NCBI RefSeq assembly: GCF_030282845.1
Contig: NZ_JASTWE010000030.1
Coordinates: 1 to 48,823 of the forward strand
Direction of reading: 5' to 3'
DNA: 48,823 nt
Source: Pseudodesulfovibrio pelocollis
GTDB taxonomy: Bacteria > Desulfobacterota > Desulfovibrionia > Desulfovibrionales > Desulfovibrionaceae
In this document: piece after piece, positions 8,434 through 16,464 of the stretch
How positions within the stretch are numbered: the first letter of the stretch is position 1
How the letters are laid out: every line of letters starts with the position of its first letter
Translations under genes and position numbers: made by a program
Notes under the pieces: model-generated
What the model was told of the DNA's origin: nothing
What the model saw: the letters and a program-made list of their open reading frames with translations, nothing else
The model's database searches: none

Positions 8434-10185
8434 ATGCGCAACACTGTCTGGGGAGTGCTTCTCCTGACCCTTGCCTGGGCGCTGCCGTGCGCCCTGCCTG
8501 CCCCGGCTGACGCGGCCCCGGCCCCGGGCTTGACCCCGGGTTCGACCCCGGGTTCGACCGAGGACACGGCCCCGGGCCGTGCCCTGGCCATCCAGGCCAC
8601 CCGGGCCAAGCCCGAGGTGCGCAGCACCACCGCCGACCACGGCAGGTTCGAGGTGCTGCACTTCGACGCGGAAAAGCAGAAAACCATGCAACCCGAGGAA
8701 GTGACCCGGACCTGCCTTGGTTGCCACAATCTCGCGGCGCTCCAGTTTCACCAGTCCATCCACTGGACCTGGCGCGACACCGAGGGCCAGCCCGAGAATT
8801 TCGGCAAGGGGGCGCTCTCGGTCAACAACTTCTGAATCAACATCATCAGCAACGAGGCTCGTTGCACCTCATGTCACGCAGGATACGGATGGAAGGACGA
8901 CACCTTCGACTTCACGGCCCAGGACAAGGTGGACTGTCTGGTCTGCCACGAGCAGACAGGCACCTACCGCAAGTTTCCTTCCGGCGCGGGCTATCCCGCC
9001 CCCTATGTGGAGGACCCGGCCAATCCGGGCACCCAGAAGGGTGTTCCCTTTCCGGGCGAGAGCAAATCCTATTTCGCCCCTGACTGGTCCCGGGTGGCCC
9101 AGAGCGTGGCCCGCCCCTCGCGCATGAACTGCGGCACCTGCCACTTCTACGGCGGCGGCGGCGACGCGGTGAAGCACGGCGACCTGGACTCCACCATGGG
9201 CCGACCGCCCAAGACCCTGGACGTCCACATGGGCACGCGCGAATCCGGCGGCCAGGACTTCACCTGCGTGCGCTGCCACACCACGCACAGCCACCACATT
9301 GCCGGGCGCATCTACGAGACCCCGGCCGCGGCCGAGCGCAAGAGCCTGCTCCAGGACGACCTGGGCGACAAGATCCTGTGCGAGTCCTGCCACGGCACCG
9401 AGCCGCACCAGAGCGGCGGCATGTCCGACAAGATCAACGACCACACGGACACGGTCTCCTGCCAGGCCTGCCACATTCCCGAGTTCGCCCGCGCCCAGTC
9501 CACCAAGATGTGGTGGGACTGGTCCAAGGCCGGGCAACTCATGGACGGCAAGGAAGTGGTCATGGGCCCGGACGGCAAGTCCGTCTTCGACAGGAAGAAG
9601 GGCGAATTCCGCTGGGAGAAGAACGTGGTTCCGGAATACTACTGGTTCGACGGAACCCTGGACCACGTCACCGTGGCCGACCCCATCGACCCCACGGCCG
9701 AGGTCTGGCTGAACAGGCCCCAGGGCTCGGCCGACGACCCGAACTCGCGCATCATGCCCTTCAAGGTGCACCGGGCCATGGCCCCCTACGACAAGGTCAA
9801 CAAGGTCATGGTCATCCCGCACCTGTTCCCCTTCAACAAGGACGACGACACCGCCTACTGGAAGGGATACGACTGGAACCGGGCCATCGAGGTGGGCATG
9901 GAAAAGGCCGGGCAACCCTACAGTGGCGAGTACGGCTTTGTCGAGACCACCTACGTCTTCCCCACCACCCACATGGTGGCTCCCAAGAACGAGGCTCTGC
10001 CCTGCGAGGCGTGCCACTCGCGCCAGAGCCGGCTGGCCGGGATCACCGAGGTCTACATGCCCGGCCGCGACACCTTCGCCATGGTGGACGCGGCAGGCTG
10101 GGTCGGCGTGACCGGGGCCATGGTGGCCGTCATCATCCACGGCCTGATGCGCTTCGTCTCCGGCCTGAGAAGGAAGGAGGAATAG
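8434..10185 (+). CDS. Octaheme tetrathionate-reductase-like cytochrome c with in-frame TGA (probable selenocysteine)
   Basis: Read through the TGA at codon 134, this is a 583-residue exported cytochrome. It has a signal peptide (residues 1-27), one haem motif (CLGCH, 94-98) before the TGA, then CTSCH, CLVCH, CGTCH, CVRCH, CESCH, CQACH and CEACH, and finally a C-terminal membrane helix. CGTCH (233-237) is followed by GGGGDAVKHGD; D244 and K247 match the spacing of the active-site Asp150/Lys153 of Shewanella octaheme tetrathionate reductase. The TGA follows VNNF, where I recall homologues having the active-site cysteine (Cys64). Start ATG 8434 has AAGGAGGA upstream. Both halves are in one frame, and a SECIS-like hairpin follows the TGA. 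The alternative is a nonsense mutation or sequencing error. Cytochrome b follows after 2 bases. Natural substrate unknown. Confidence 0.85.
8833..8835 (+). other. In-frame TGA, probable selenocysteine codon 134
   Basis: The only stop codon in an otherwise continuous frame from 8434 to 10185. The flanking residues (VNNF before, INIISNEARC after) are well-formed parts of the octaheme cytochrome family, so the break lies in the middle of a conserved region. TGA differs from a cysteine codon (TGC/TGT) by one base, the usual Cys/Sec exchange. Confidence 0.75.
8849..8865 (+). promoter_or_regulatory. Bacterial SECIS-like hairpin
   Basis: GCAACGA-ggc-TCGTTGC, a perfect 7-bp stem, begins 13 bases after the TGA, with the first G of the loop about 20 bases from it. 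Known bacterial SECIS elements have a small stem-loop within the coding region, an apical loop roughly 16-37 bases after the UGA, and a G in the first loop positions. All three conditions are met. Confidence 0.7.
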
Positions 10186-10187
10186 CC

Positions 10188-10844
10188 ATGACACACCAGC
10201 CCCTGGTCAAGATATACCTGTATTCCAAGTTCGAGCGCTTCTGGCACTGGGTCCAGTCGGCGCTGATCATCCTGCTGCTGGTCACGGGGTTCGAGGTCCA
10301 CGGCAGCTTCGCCTGGCTCGGCTTCATGGCCGCGGTGGACCTGCACAACACCATCGGCCTGACCTGGCTGATCCTGTTCGTGTTCATCGTCTTCTGGCTC
10401 TTTGTCACCGGCGAATACAAGCAGTACATCCCCACCACCAGGAAACTCCTGGAGGTGGTCCGCTACTACGCCTCGGGCATCTTCCGGGGCGAGCCGCACC
10501 CGGTGCGCAAGAGCCGCGTGGCCAAGCACAATCCCATGCAGCGGCTGACCTACCTGGGCCTGACAGCCGTGCTTCTGCCGGTGCAGATGGCCACCGGGCT
10601 GCTCTACTGGAGCTACAACGACTGGCCCGCCTGGGGGCTGGACGGGTTCCTCAGCCTCAAGGTGCTGGCCCTGGTCCATCTCATCGGCGGGTTCGCCATC
10701 CTCATCTTCCTCATCGTCCACGTGTACATGACCACCACCGGACACACCGTGACCGCGCACATCGCGGCCATGTTCTCCGGCTGGGAGGAAGTGCCCGAGG
10801 GCGAGGAAGTGGAAGACTGGGAGCGCATGTCCGAGCGCCGCTGA
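10188..10844 (+). CDS. Cytochrome b561-type membrane subunit partnered with the octaheme cytochrome
   Basis: A 218-residue integral membrane protein with four to five helices and well-placed histidines (ERFWHWVQ near the N-terminus, VDLHNTIGL, LVHLIGGF and LIVHVYMTTTGH). This is the pattern of prokaryotic cytochrome b561/Ni-Fe hydrogenase-type b subunits that oxidise menaquinol. ATG 10188 is preceded by AAGGAGG and lies 2 bases after the cytochrome stop, so the two are co-translated. The likely role is to move electrons between the quinone pool and the periplasmic octaheme protein. A strong hairpin follows. Confidence 0.88.
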   Translation: MTHQPLVKIYLYSKFERFWHWVQSALIILLLVTGFEVHGSFAWLGFMAAVDLHNTIGLTWLILFVFIVFWLFVTGEYKQYIPTTRKLLEVVRYYASGIFRGEPHPVRKSRVAKHNPMQRLTYLGLTAVLLPVQMATGLLYWSYNDWPAWGLDGFLSLKVLALVHLIGGFAILIFLIVHVYMTTTGHTVTAHIAAMFSGWEEVPEGEEVEDWERMSERR

Positions 10845-10869
10845 CACCCTGGCCCGATACCAGCCAACA

Positions 10870-10904
10870 GGGGCCGGAACGCGATGTTCCGGCCCCATGT
10901 TTGC
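10870..10904 (+). terminator. Terminator after the octaheme cytochrome/cytochrome b operon
   Basis: A perfect 11-bp stem (GGGGCCGGAAC / GTTCCGGCCCC) with a GCGAT loop sits 25 bases after the cytochrome b stop. The following T run is short (ATGTTTGC), so termination may be partial. Confidence 0.7.
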
Positions 10905-11040
10905 TTCCGAGGGGCACTCCCGGCACCTTTGGTTCAGACGCCGAAACGCTCTCACCGCTGGCGCGGGCCATCCGGCTGTGGTACTTCGTGGAAACAGGGC
11001 GGGCCGCGCCCTGCCGCAACGCCGAGCCGGAGGGAGTCCC

Positions 11041-14000
11041 ATGAACGCCACCAAGCTGAAAACCCGCATCATCATCGTCCTCGCCCTGATCGTGGCTGTC
11101 CAGGCGGTCTGGATTGCCCGGTCCCCGTCCCTGCCCGACGACGGCATCACGGTCGGCGAGGTGCGCGTCAGCCCGGACCGAACCGCCATCGAGGTGGCCC
11201 TGACCGGCCCGGCCGACACCGCTTCCATCCCGGCCGACGAGGCGGCCACCATCCTCCCGGCCCTGGATGGCCGGTGGCGCTGGGCCAATCCCTACCTGCT
11301 CCGCTTCGAGACCCGCGCTCCCATGCCTGAGGAGGCGGAATACACCGTGGAGATGCGCCCGGCACTGAACCTGACTGGCGAGCACACCTTCATCGTGGGC
11401 ACCGGTTCCTTTGCCCTCTCGGCCATCTCCCTGTCCGAGCAGGCGGGCGACGCCCCGGCCAGCGCGGTGATCGCGGCCGTCCTCGAATTCACCGGGCCGG
11501 TTTCGCCCGAGAACATCCTGACCCATGCCCGGCTCGTCAACGAGGCGGACGGCAGCGAGGTCCCGCTTCGGGCCATGACCTCGTGGACCTCGCGCTACAT
11601 GGAGCTGCGCTCGGACCCGGTGATCAAGACCCCCGAGGGCAGCACCTATGTCCTGACCGTGTCGCGCGCCCTGAAAAAGGCGGGCTCGGCCCTGTCCCTA
11701 AGCCGCGACGCCACGGCCTCCATCCCGGTGCGTCTGGACCCGGTCCTGGCCTATCGCGGGGCCGACGCATGGTCCTCGGCCACTGGCTCGGGCATCCGGC
11801 TGACCTTTTCCACGCCCATGGACGCGCGCCGTGCCGCCCCCTTTGTCTCCATCCAGCCATCGGCGGACCACTCCCTGTCCGCCGACGGCGCGGCCCTGCT
11901 CCTCTCGGGCGGGCTCGCCCCCGGCACGCGCTACACCGTGACCCTGCGCCAGGGCCTGACCGCCGCCGACGGCGCGATCCTGAAGGCGGACGAAACCGCC
12001 TCCCTGACCGTGCCGGACGTGACTCCGTCGGTTGATTTCGTGGGCACCGGCCTGTTCCTGCCCCCGGGCCGCAAGGCCGGGCTTGCGCTGTCCGTGGTCA
12101 ATGCGGATCGGGTTGAACTGCGCGTGGACCGGGTCTACCCCAACAACCTCTTCTCCATGCTCGGCGACTACGGCAGCCGCCTCTTCGAGGACACCTGGGA
12201 CTATGGCGGGGTGCCCGACACCCTGGGCGGACGGATATTCGAGACCACCCTGGGCGTCGAGGGAGGGCGCAACGTCCTGGTGCGCCTGCCGGTGCGGCTC
12301 GACGCCATCCGCGCGGGCGAGCGCGGCCTGTTCCGGCTCAGCGCGTCCATCCCGGGCCAGTCCGGGGTCCAGCGCTGGCTCGCCCTGACCGACATCGGCC
12401 TGACCGCCAAGCGAGGGGCCGAGGGCTTCCTGGTCTGGGCGGTGTCAAACACCAGCCTGGCTCCCCTGCCCGGCACCCGACTGACCCTGATCAGCGACCG
12501 AAACCAGCGCCTCGGTTCGGCCGTGGCCGATGCCAGCGGCACGGCGCGGATCGCCCTGCCGCCAGCAGACCCGGGGAGGGCGGACCACGACGGAACAGCC
12601 GACCGGGGACCGGGCGCGCCCTTCATGCTCCTGGCCGAGCGCGACGACGACTTCGCCTTTCTCCTGCTCGCGCGCGCGGCCGTGGACACCACGGGCCTGG
12701 ACGTGGCCGGGGCACAGGCCACCTCCTCGGGTCTGCGCGCCTACCTCTACGGCGAGCGCGACCTGTACCGCCCGGGCGAGACCGCCCAGGGCGTGGCCGT
12801 CATTCGCAGGGACGACCTGACCATACCCGCCTCCATGCCCCTGTCCCTGGTCCAGCGCGACCCGCGCGGACGCGAGGTGCGCAAGCTGCGCCTGGACAGC
12901 GGCCCGGCCGGGGCCGTGCCCTTTGCCCTGGATTTGCCCGGCTACGCCCTGACCGGGACCCACGCCCTGGAGCTGCTGGCCGGTGACACCCTCATCGGCT
13001 CGACCCCCCTCAAGGTGGAGGAGTTCGTGCCGGACAGGATCAAGGTGGCGGTGACCACCCCGGCCGACGCCTTTGCCCCGGGCCAGGAAATCCGGGCCGG
13101 AGTGAGCGCCGAGTATCTCTTCGGCCCGCCCGCCTCGGCCCTGCCTGTCGCGCTGCGCGTTCAGCTGCGCCCGGCCCCGTTCACGGCCCGGGGATTTGAG
13201 GACTATCTCTTCGGCGACCCGGACGCTCCCTTTGCGCCCCAGGAGATATTCTCCGAAAACGCCGCCCTCGACGAGGCAGGCCGGGCCGATTTCGCCGTGG
13301 CCATCCCGTCCTCCCTCACCCCGCCGGCCGCCCTTGAGGCGATCATCCTCGCCCGGGTCAGCGAGGCGGGCGGGCGCGGGGTCACGGCCCGCAAGCGGGT
13401 GGTGGTCCACCCCCACCCCTATTACCTCGGCCTGCGCCAGATGGAGCGCAAGGGACTCGACCCGGGCAAGCCCGCCACCTTCGACTTCGTGGCCGTGGAC
13501 ACCGGCGGCGAGGCCACAGCCCACGGCCCCCTCTCGGCCCGGCTATATCGCGACCGCTGGCGCACGGCCGTGCGCCTGACCCCCTCGGGCAGCTACCGCT
13601 ACGAGTCGGTCAACGACCCCGAGCTGCTGGCCGAGCAGACCATCCCGGCCGGAACCGGCCCGGGCTCCGTGACCTTCACCCCGCCCGACCACGGCAGCTA
13701 CCGGGTGCGCGTGACCCCGGCCGACCCCGCCGCCTCGGGCGCATCGACCGTGGCCGCCTTCTTCTGCGGCGGCTGGGGCGACTCGCCCTGGGCGCTGGAA
13801 AATCCGGCCCGGGTGGAGCTGGTGGCGGACAAGGACCACTATCTGGCCGGGGAAAACGCCCTGATCCAGATTCGCGCCCCCTTCCCGGGTCGGCTGCTGG
13901 TGGCCGTGGAGGGCCGCTTTGTCAACGACGTGCGCGTGGTGGAGCTTGAGGGCAACACCGGCGAGGTCGTCATCCCGGTGCGCGAGACATACGGTCCCAA

Positions 14001-16458
14001 CGTCCATGTCACGGCCCTGCTGGTGCGCAAGGCGTCGGACGTGGCCGAGGGCTCGGTGGGCCGCGCCTTCGGGGCCATTCCCCTGCTGGTGGACACCGGA
14101 GCCAACCGGCTGGACGTGACCGTGGACGCCCCGGCCGAGGTTCGGCCCGAGGCCGAGCTTGAGCTGGCCGTGCGCCTTCGGGGCGATGTCCGGCCCGGCA
14201 CGCTGGTGACCATCGCGGCCGTGGACGAGGGCATCCTCCAGCTCTCTGGCGCGGGCGACCCGGACCCCTTCGGCTTCTTCCACGCCCGCCGCGCCCTGGG
14301 CGTGACCACCTACGACACCTTTGCCATGCTCTATCCCGATCTGGCCCGGGTTCTGGGCGCGGCCGCGGCAGGCGGCGGCATGGACCTCGCGGCCGAGAGC
14401 CAATTCATGCGCACCGAGTCCATCCGCCGGATCACGCCCGTGGCCTTCTGGTCCGGGCCTCTCCCCGTGGGCGAGGACAGCACCGTGCGCTGGCGCGTGA
14501 CCCTGCCCGACTTCCAGGGCGCGCTGCGCGTGGTGGCCGTGGGCCTCGACGGTAAGCGCTTCGGCACGGGCCGGGCCATGGTCCGTGTGCGCTCGCCCCT
14601 GGCCGTGACCCCAACCCTGCCGCGCTTCATGGCTCCGGACGACGAAATCGAAATGCCCGTGACCGTGCGCAACGATCTTGACGCGGACAGCGCCGCCATC
14701 ACCCTGACCGTCACGGCCTCGGGCGCGCTGACCACCACGGCCGAGCCGCTGACCCTTGACCTGAAGCACGGCGAGGAGCAGACCGTGTACGTGCCGGTCT
14801 CGGCCCTGCCCGGCCCGGGCGGCGACGGCACGGTCACGGTGACGGCCACTGGCACGGCATCAGCAACGGGCACGGCCTCGGGGCCGGGCACAATCGAAAC
14901 GCGCCGGGTGGTCACCCACCTGCCTGTGCGCCCGGCCGCGCCCATGCGCCGCGAGCTGGCCTTTGGCGCGCTGGACACGCCGTCGGGCGAGCTGGTCCCG
15001 GCCGCCCAAGGCTTTGTGCCCGGCACCGCGACCCGCTCGGTGACCCTGGGCGGGCTGCCCCTGGCCCGGTTCGCGGGCAGGCTCGATAACCTCCTGACCT
15101 ACCCCTACGGCTGCGCCGAGCAGGTGGCCTCCCAGGCCCTGCCCCTGATCCGATTCGGCCATCTGGCCCGCGAGTTCGCGCCCTCCCTGGCGGGCGAACG
15201 CGGCCCGGCCTTCATGGTCCAATCAGCCATCATGCGCCTGCAATCCCTGCAAACGGACAACGGCGGATTCGCCCTGTGGCCGGGCGGCAACGAGGATTCT
15301 GGCTGGGTGAGCGCGTACGTCACCCTGTTCCTGGTGGAGGCGGCCCGGGCGGGCTATGCATCGCCGGGCATGACCAGCCGAGCCCTGGAGCGCATGACCG
15401 GCCTGGCCGCCTCGCGCCCGGCCGACCCCGCGATGGCCGCCCTGGCCCTCTACAACCTCGCCCTGGCAGGCCGCCCGGACCGGGGGGCCATGGACGAACT
15501 GCGCGACAGGAAGCCCGGCCCCCTGCCCGATCTGGCGCGCACCCTGCTGGGCTCTGCCTATGCCCTGGCCGGTGACATGGACTCCTTCAACGGGCTGCTG
15601 GCGACCCGGCCCCGGGCGGGCGAGGGACGCCAGCCGGGCGGGGGCATGGGCTCGGGCCTGCGCGACGCGGCCCTGATGCTCCTGGCCCTGGCCGAGGCCG
15701 CGCCCAGCGACCCCCTGGTGCCGGAACTGGCCGCAGACGTGGCCCGGCGCATGACCGCCCCGGACTGGGGCACCACCCAGGAGAACGGCCTCGCCTTCGC
15801 CGCCCTGGGCAGAACCCTGGCCGGGATCGACCCCGCGCCCCTGACCGGCCGCCTCGACGCCGGGGACTGGACCGCGGACTTTGCCGATGCGGCCAGCGTG
15901 ACCCTGGACACGGACATGGCCGACGCCCCCCTGACAGTGGACCTCGGCGCGCACAACGCCACTGTCTACTGGTCCGTGGTCACCCGGGGCGTGCCCCTGC
16001 CCGAAAGCCTCGCGCCCGTCAGCCAAGGCCTGGAGATTCGGCGCACCTTCCTCGACAGGACAGGCGCGGCCGTGGACATGACCAGCCTGGCCCAGGGCGC
16101 GCTGGTGATCATGAAGACAGAGGTGCGCGCACCGCACGGCGGGGTGGAGAACGTGGCCATCCAGTGCCTGCTGCCGGCGGGCCTTGAGGTGGAGAACCCG
16201 CGCCTTGAGACCACCGAGACCGCACCCCTGGCCCGTGACGACGAGCTGCCCCTGTCCGGCCACCAGGACCTGCGCGACGACCGGGTGCTCTTCTTCACCG
16301 ACCTGCCCCGCCCGGGCTGGCATGCGGGCTACACCCAGCTGCGGGCCGTGACCCCGGGCAGTTTTGCCCTGCCCCCGGTCCAGGCAGAAGCCATGTACGA
16401 CCCGGACATCACGGCCTCGGACGGGCCAAGCCGCATGGCCGTGACCAGACAGCCCTAG
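11041..16458 (+). CDS. Bacterial alpha-2-macroglobulin (YfhM/MagD type)
   Basis: A 1805-residue periplasmic protease trap. An N-terminal hydrophobic helix (about 10-28) is a signal or membrane anchor with no clear lipobox. Successive macroglobulin-like beta domains and the central bait region follow (A2M-type MG7/MG10 motifs such as LYRPGET and FVPDRIKV, near 610 and 660). The thioester motif YGCAEQ, with C1358 and Q1361, then begins the alpha-helical thioester domain. Family members capture proteases by thioester bonding after bait cleavage, protecting the envelope. The intact CxEQ motif argues it is active. ATG 11041 has GGAGGGAG upstream; the frame is open further 5' but that part would overlap the preceding terminator. 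pbpC follows after 6 bases, as in Escherichia coli. Confidence 0.93.
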   Translation: MNATKLKTRIIIVLALIVAVQAVWIARSPSLPDDGITVGEVRVSPDRTAIEVALTGPADTASIPADEAATILPALDGRWRWANPYLLRFETRAPMPEEAEYTVEMRPALNLTGEHTFIVGTGSFALSAISLSEQAGDAPASAVIAAVLEFTGPVSPENILTHARLVNEADGSEVPLRAMTSWTSRYMELRSDPVIKTPEGSTYVLTVSRALKKAGSALSLSRDATASIPVRLDPVLAYRGADAWSSATGSGIRLTFSTPMDARRAAPFVSIQPSADHSLSADGAALLLSGGLAPGTRYTVTLRQGLTAADGAILKADETASLTVPDVTPSVDFVGTGLFLPPGRKAGLALSVVNADRVELRVDRVYPNNLFSMLGDYGSRLFEDTWDYGGVPDTLGGRIFETTLGVEGGRNVLVRLPVRLDAIRAGERGLFRLSASIPGQSGVQRWLALTDIGLTAKRGAEGFLVWAVSNTSLAPLPGTRLTLISDRNQRLGSAVADASGTARIALPPADPGRADHDGTADRGPGAPFMLLAERDDDFAFLLLARAAVDTTGLDVAGAQATSSGLRAYLYGERDLYRPGETAQGVAVIRRDDLTIPASMPLSLVQRDPRGREVRKLRLDSGPAGAVPFALDLPGYALTGTHALELLAGDTLIGSTPLKVEEFVPDRIKVAVTTPADAFAPGQEIRAGVSAEYLFGPPASALPVALRVQLRPAPFTARGFEDYLFGDPDAPFAPQEIFSENAALDEAGRADFAVAIPSSLTPPAALEAIILARVSEAGGRGVTARKRVVVHPHPYYLGLRQMERKGLDPGKPATFDFVAVDTGGEATAHGPLSARLYRDRWRTAVRLTPSGSYRYESVNDPELLAEQTIPAGTGPGSVTFTPPDHGSYRVRVTPADPAASGASTVAAFFCGGWGDSPWALENPARVELVADKDHYLAGENALIQIRAPFPGRLLVAVEGRFVNDVRVVELEGNTGEVVIPVRETYGPNVHVTALLVRKASDVAEGSVGRAFGAIPLLVDTGANRLDVTVDAPAEVRPEAELELAVRLRGDVRPGTLVTIAAVDEGILQLSGAGDPDPFGFFHARRALGVTTYDTFAMLYPDLARVLGAAAAGGGMDLAAESQFMRTESIRRITPVAFWSGPLPVGEDSTVRWRVTLPDFQGALRVVAVGLDGKRFGTGRAMVRVRSPLAVTPTLPRFMAPDDEIEMPVTVRNDLDADSAAITLTVTASGALTTTAEPLTLDLKHGEEQTVYVPVSALPGPGGDGTVTVTATGTASATGTASGPGTIETRRVVTHLPVRPAAPMRRELAFGALDTPSGELVPAAQGFVPGTATRSVTLGGLPLARFAGRLDNLLTYPYGCAEQVASQALPLIRFGHLAREFAPSLAGERGPAFMVQSAIMRLQSLQTDNGGFALWPGGNEDSGWVSAYVTLFLVEAARAGYASPGMTSRALERMTGLAASRPADPAMAALALYNLALAGRPDRGAMDELRDRKPGPLPDLARTLLGSAYALAGDMDSFNGLLATRPRAGEGRQPGGGMGSGLRDAALMLLALAEAAPSDPLVPELAADVARRMTAPDWGTTQENGLAFAALGRTLAGIDPAPLTGRLDAGDWTADFADAASVTLDTDMADAPLTVDLGAHNATVYWSVVTRGVPLPESLAPVSQGLEIRRTFLDRTGAAVDMTSLAQGALVIMKTEVRAPHGGVENVAIQCLLPAGLEVENPRLETTETAPLARDDELPLSGHQDLRDDRVLFFTDLPRPGWHAGYTQLRAVTPGSFALPPVQAEAMYDPDITASDGPSRMAVTRQP

Positions 16459-16464
16459 CCCGGC

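Noticed and set aside
8320-8835. A separate 171-residue monohaem protein ending at TGA 8833
   Set aside because: The same frame continues with family-typical residues straight after the TGA, so two separate genes are less likely than one Sec-containing gene. The first 38 codons before ATG 8434 lack a ribosome site.
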